6,391 nucleotides of DNA, from the NCBI GenBank assembly GCA_035532755.1, contig DATKQI010000347.1, positions 1 through 6,391 on the forward strand, given 5' to 3'. Positions 6,260-6,391 of the stretch are shown in pieces. The first letter of the stretch is position 1; the number at the start of each line of letters is the position of its first letter. A program made the translations under genes and the position numbers. The notes under the pieces were generated by a model, which did not search any database, was not told where the DNA came from, and saw only the letters and a program-made list of their open reading frames with translations. Source of the stretch: DATKQI01 sp035532755 (GTDB lineage: Bacteria; Pseudomonadota; Alphaproteobacteria; Acetobacterales; Acetobacteraceae).

Positions 6260-6391
6260 CAGACCCGGACCAGCCAGGCCCGGGCCGGATATCCGCTCCC
6301 GCATCCCTGCGGATCGAGGACGTGGCGGGCAGCCTCGCCCTGGTGTTCGCCGGGCGGCTGGATGCCGCGGGCAGCGGCCGGCTGTGGACGC
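6256..6391 (+). CDS. Probable MlaE-family lipid ABC permease with N-terminal STAS domain (5' part only)
   Basis: Only 45 codons are inside the window. The ATG overlaps the permease stop (ATGA) and lacks a good Shine-Dalgarno sequence, which suggests translational coupling. After a Pro/Gly-rich start, residues 18-44 read LRIEDVAGSLALVFAGRLD followed by AAGSGRLW. This resembles the start of the STAS-like domain preceding the MlaE/YrbE permease domain in many alphaproteobacteria. MlaE proteins are the membrane subunits of phospholipid transporters that maintain outer-membrane asymmetry, together with an MlaF ATPase and an MlaD MCE protein. None of those is in view. It could instead be a stand-alone STAS protein; the fragment is too short to decide. 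Confidence 0.5.
   Translation, partial: MTDPDQPGPGRISAPASLRIEDVAGSLALVFAGRLDAAGSGRLWT

Noticed and set aside
5108..6304. Minus-strand open frames opposite the ATPase and permease
   Set aside because: They are Arg/Pro/Gln-rich antisense shadows of genes with recognisable ABC motifs and membrane helices.

Overview
The window is very GC-rich (around 70% by eye), tightly packed, and its reading frames show strong G/C bias at third codon positions. With the gene families present, this suggests a high-GC alphaproteobacterium, possibly in Rhodospirillales/Acetobacteraceae. That placement is an inference from style and gene content; no rRNA or marker gene is present.

Layout, left to right. (1) On the minus strand, a 4HBT-type hotdog thioesterase (1113 to 658) is followed after 26 bases by an atypical short-chain dehydrogenase/reductase (631 to beyond base 1), probably as one transcript. 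(2) Divergent from these, after a 105-bp gap that holds two plausible back-to-back sigma70-type promoters, lie copC (1219-1596) and copD (1602-3260). They encode a periplasmic Cu(II)-binding protein and a large polytopic membrane protein with an extra histidine-rich C-terminal membrane domain. (3) An enoyl-CoA hydratase-fold protein on the minus strand (4255 to 3245), best matched to 3-hydroxyisobutyryl-CoA hydrolase, converges on copD and overlaps its end by 16 bases. (4) After a 163-bp divergent gap comes a compact plus-strand operon: a PotA-like ABC ATPase (4419-5531), a PotC-like membrane permease (5537 or 5528 to 6259), and the start of a probable STAS-MlaE lipid-transport permease (6256 to beyond the window end).

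The most unusual part is region 4. The ATPase has an intact Walker A and Walker B aspartate, but Q-loop Gln, signature LSGGQ, catalytic Glu and switch His are all replaced. Its permease partner has a poorly conserved EAA loop. Both frames are open and well kept, so the pair looks diverged rather than decayed. It may be a non-hydrolysing or regulatory ABC module, and it is directly linked to an Mla-type gene. No solute-binding protein gene is visible. The rest (thioesterase, SDR, CopCD, HIBYL-CoA hydrolase) is ordinary accessory metabolism and copper handling. No RNA genes, insertion sequences, CRISPR arrays or convincing terminators were seen.
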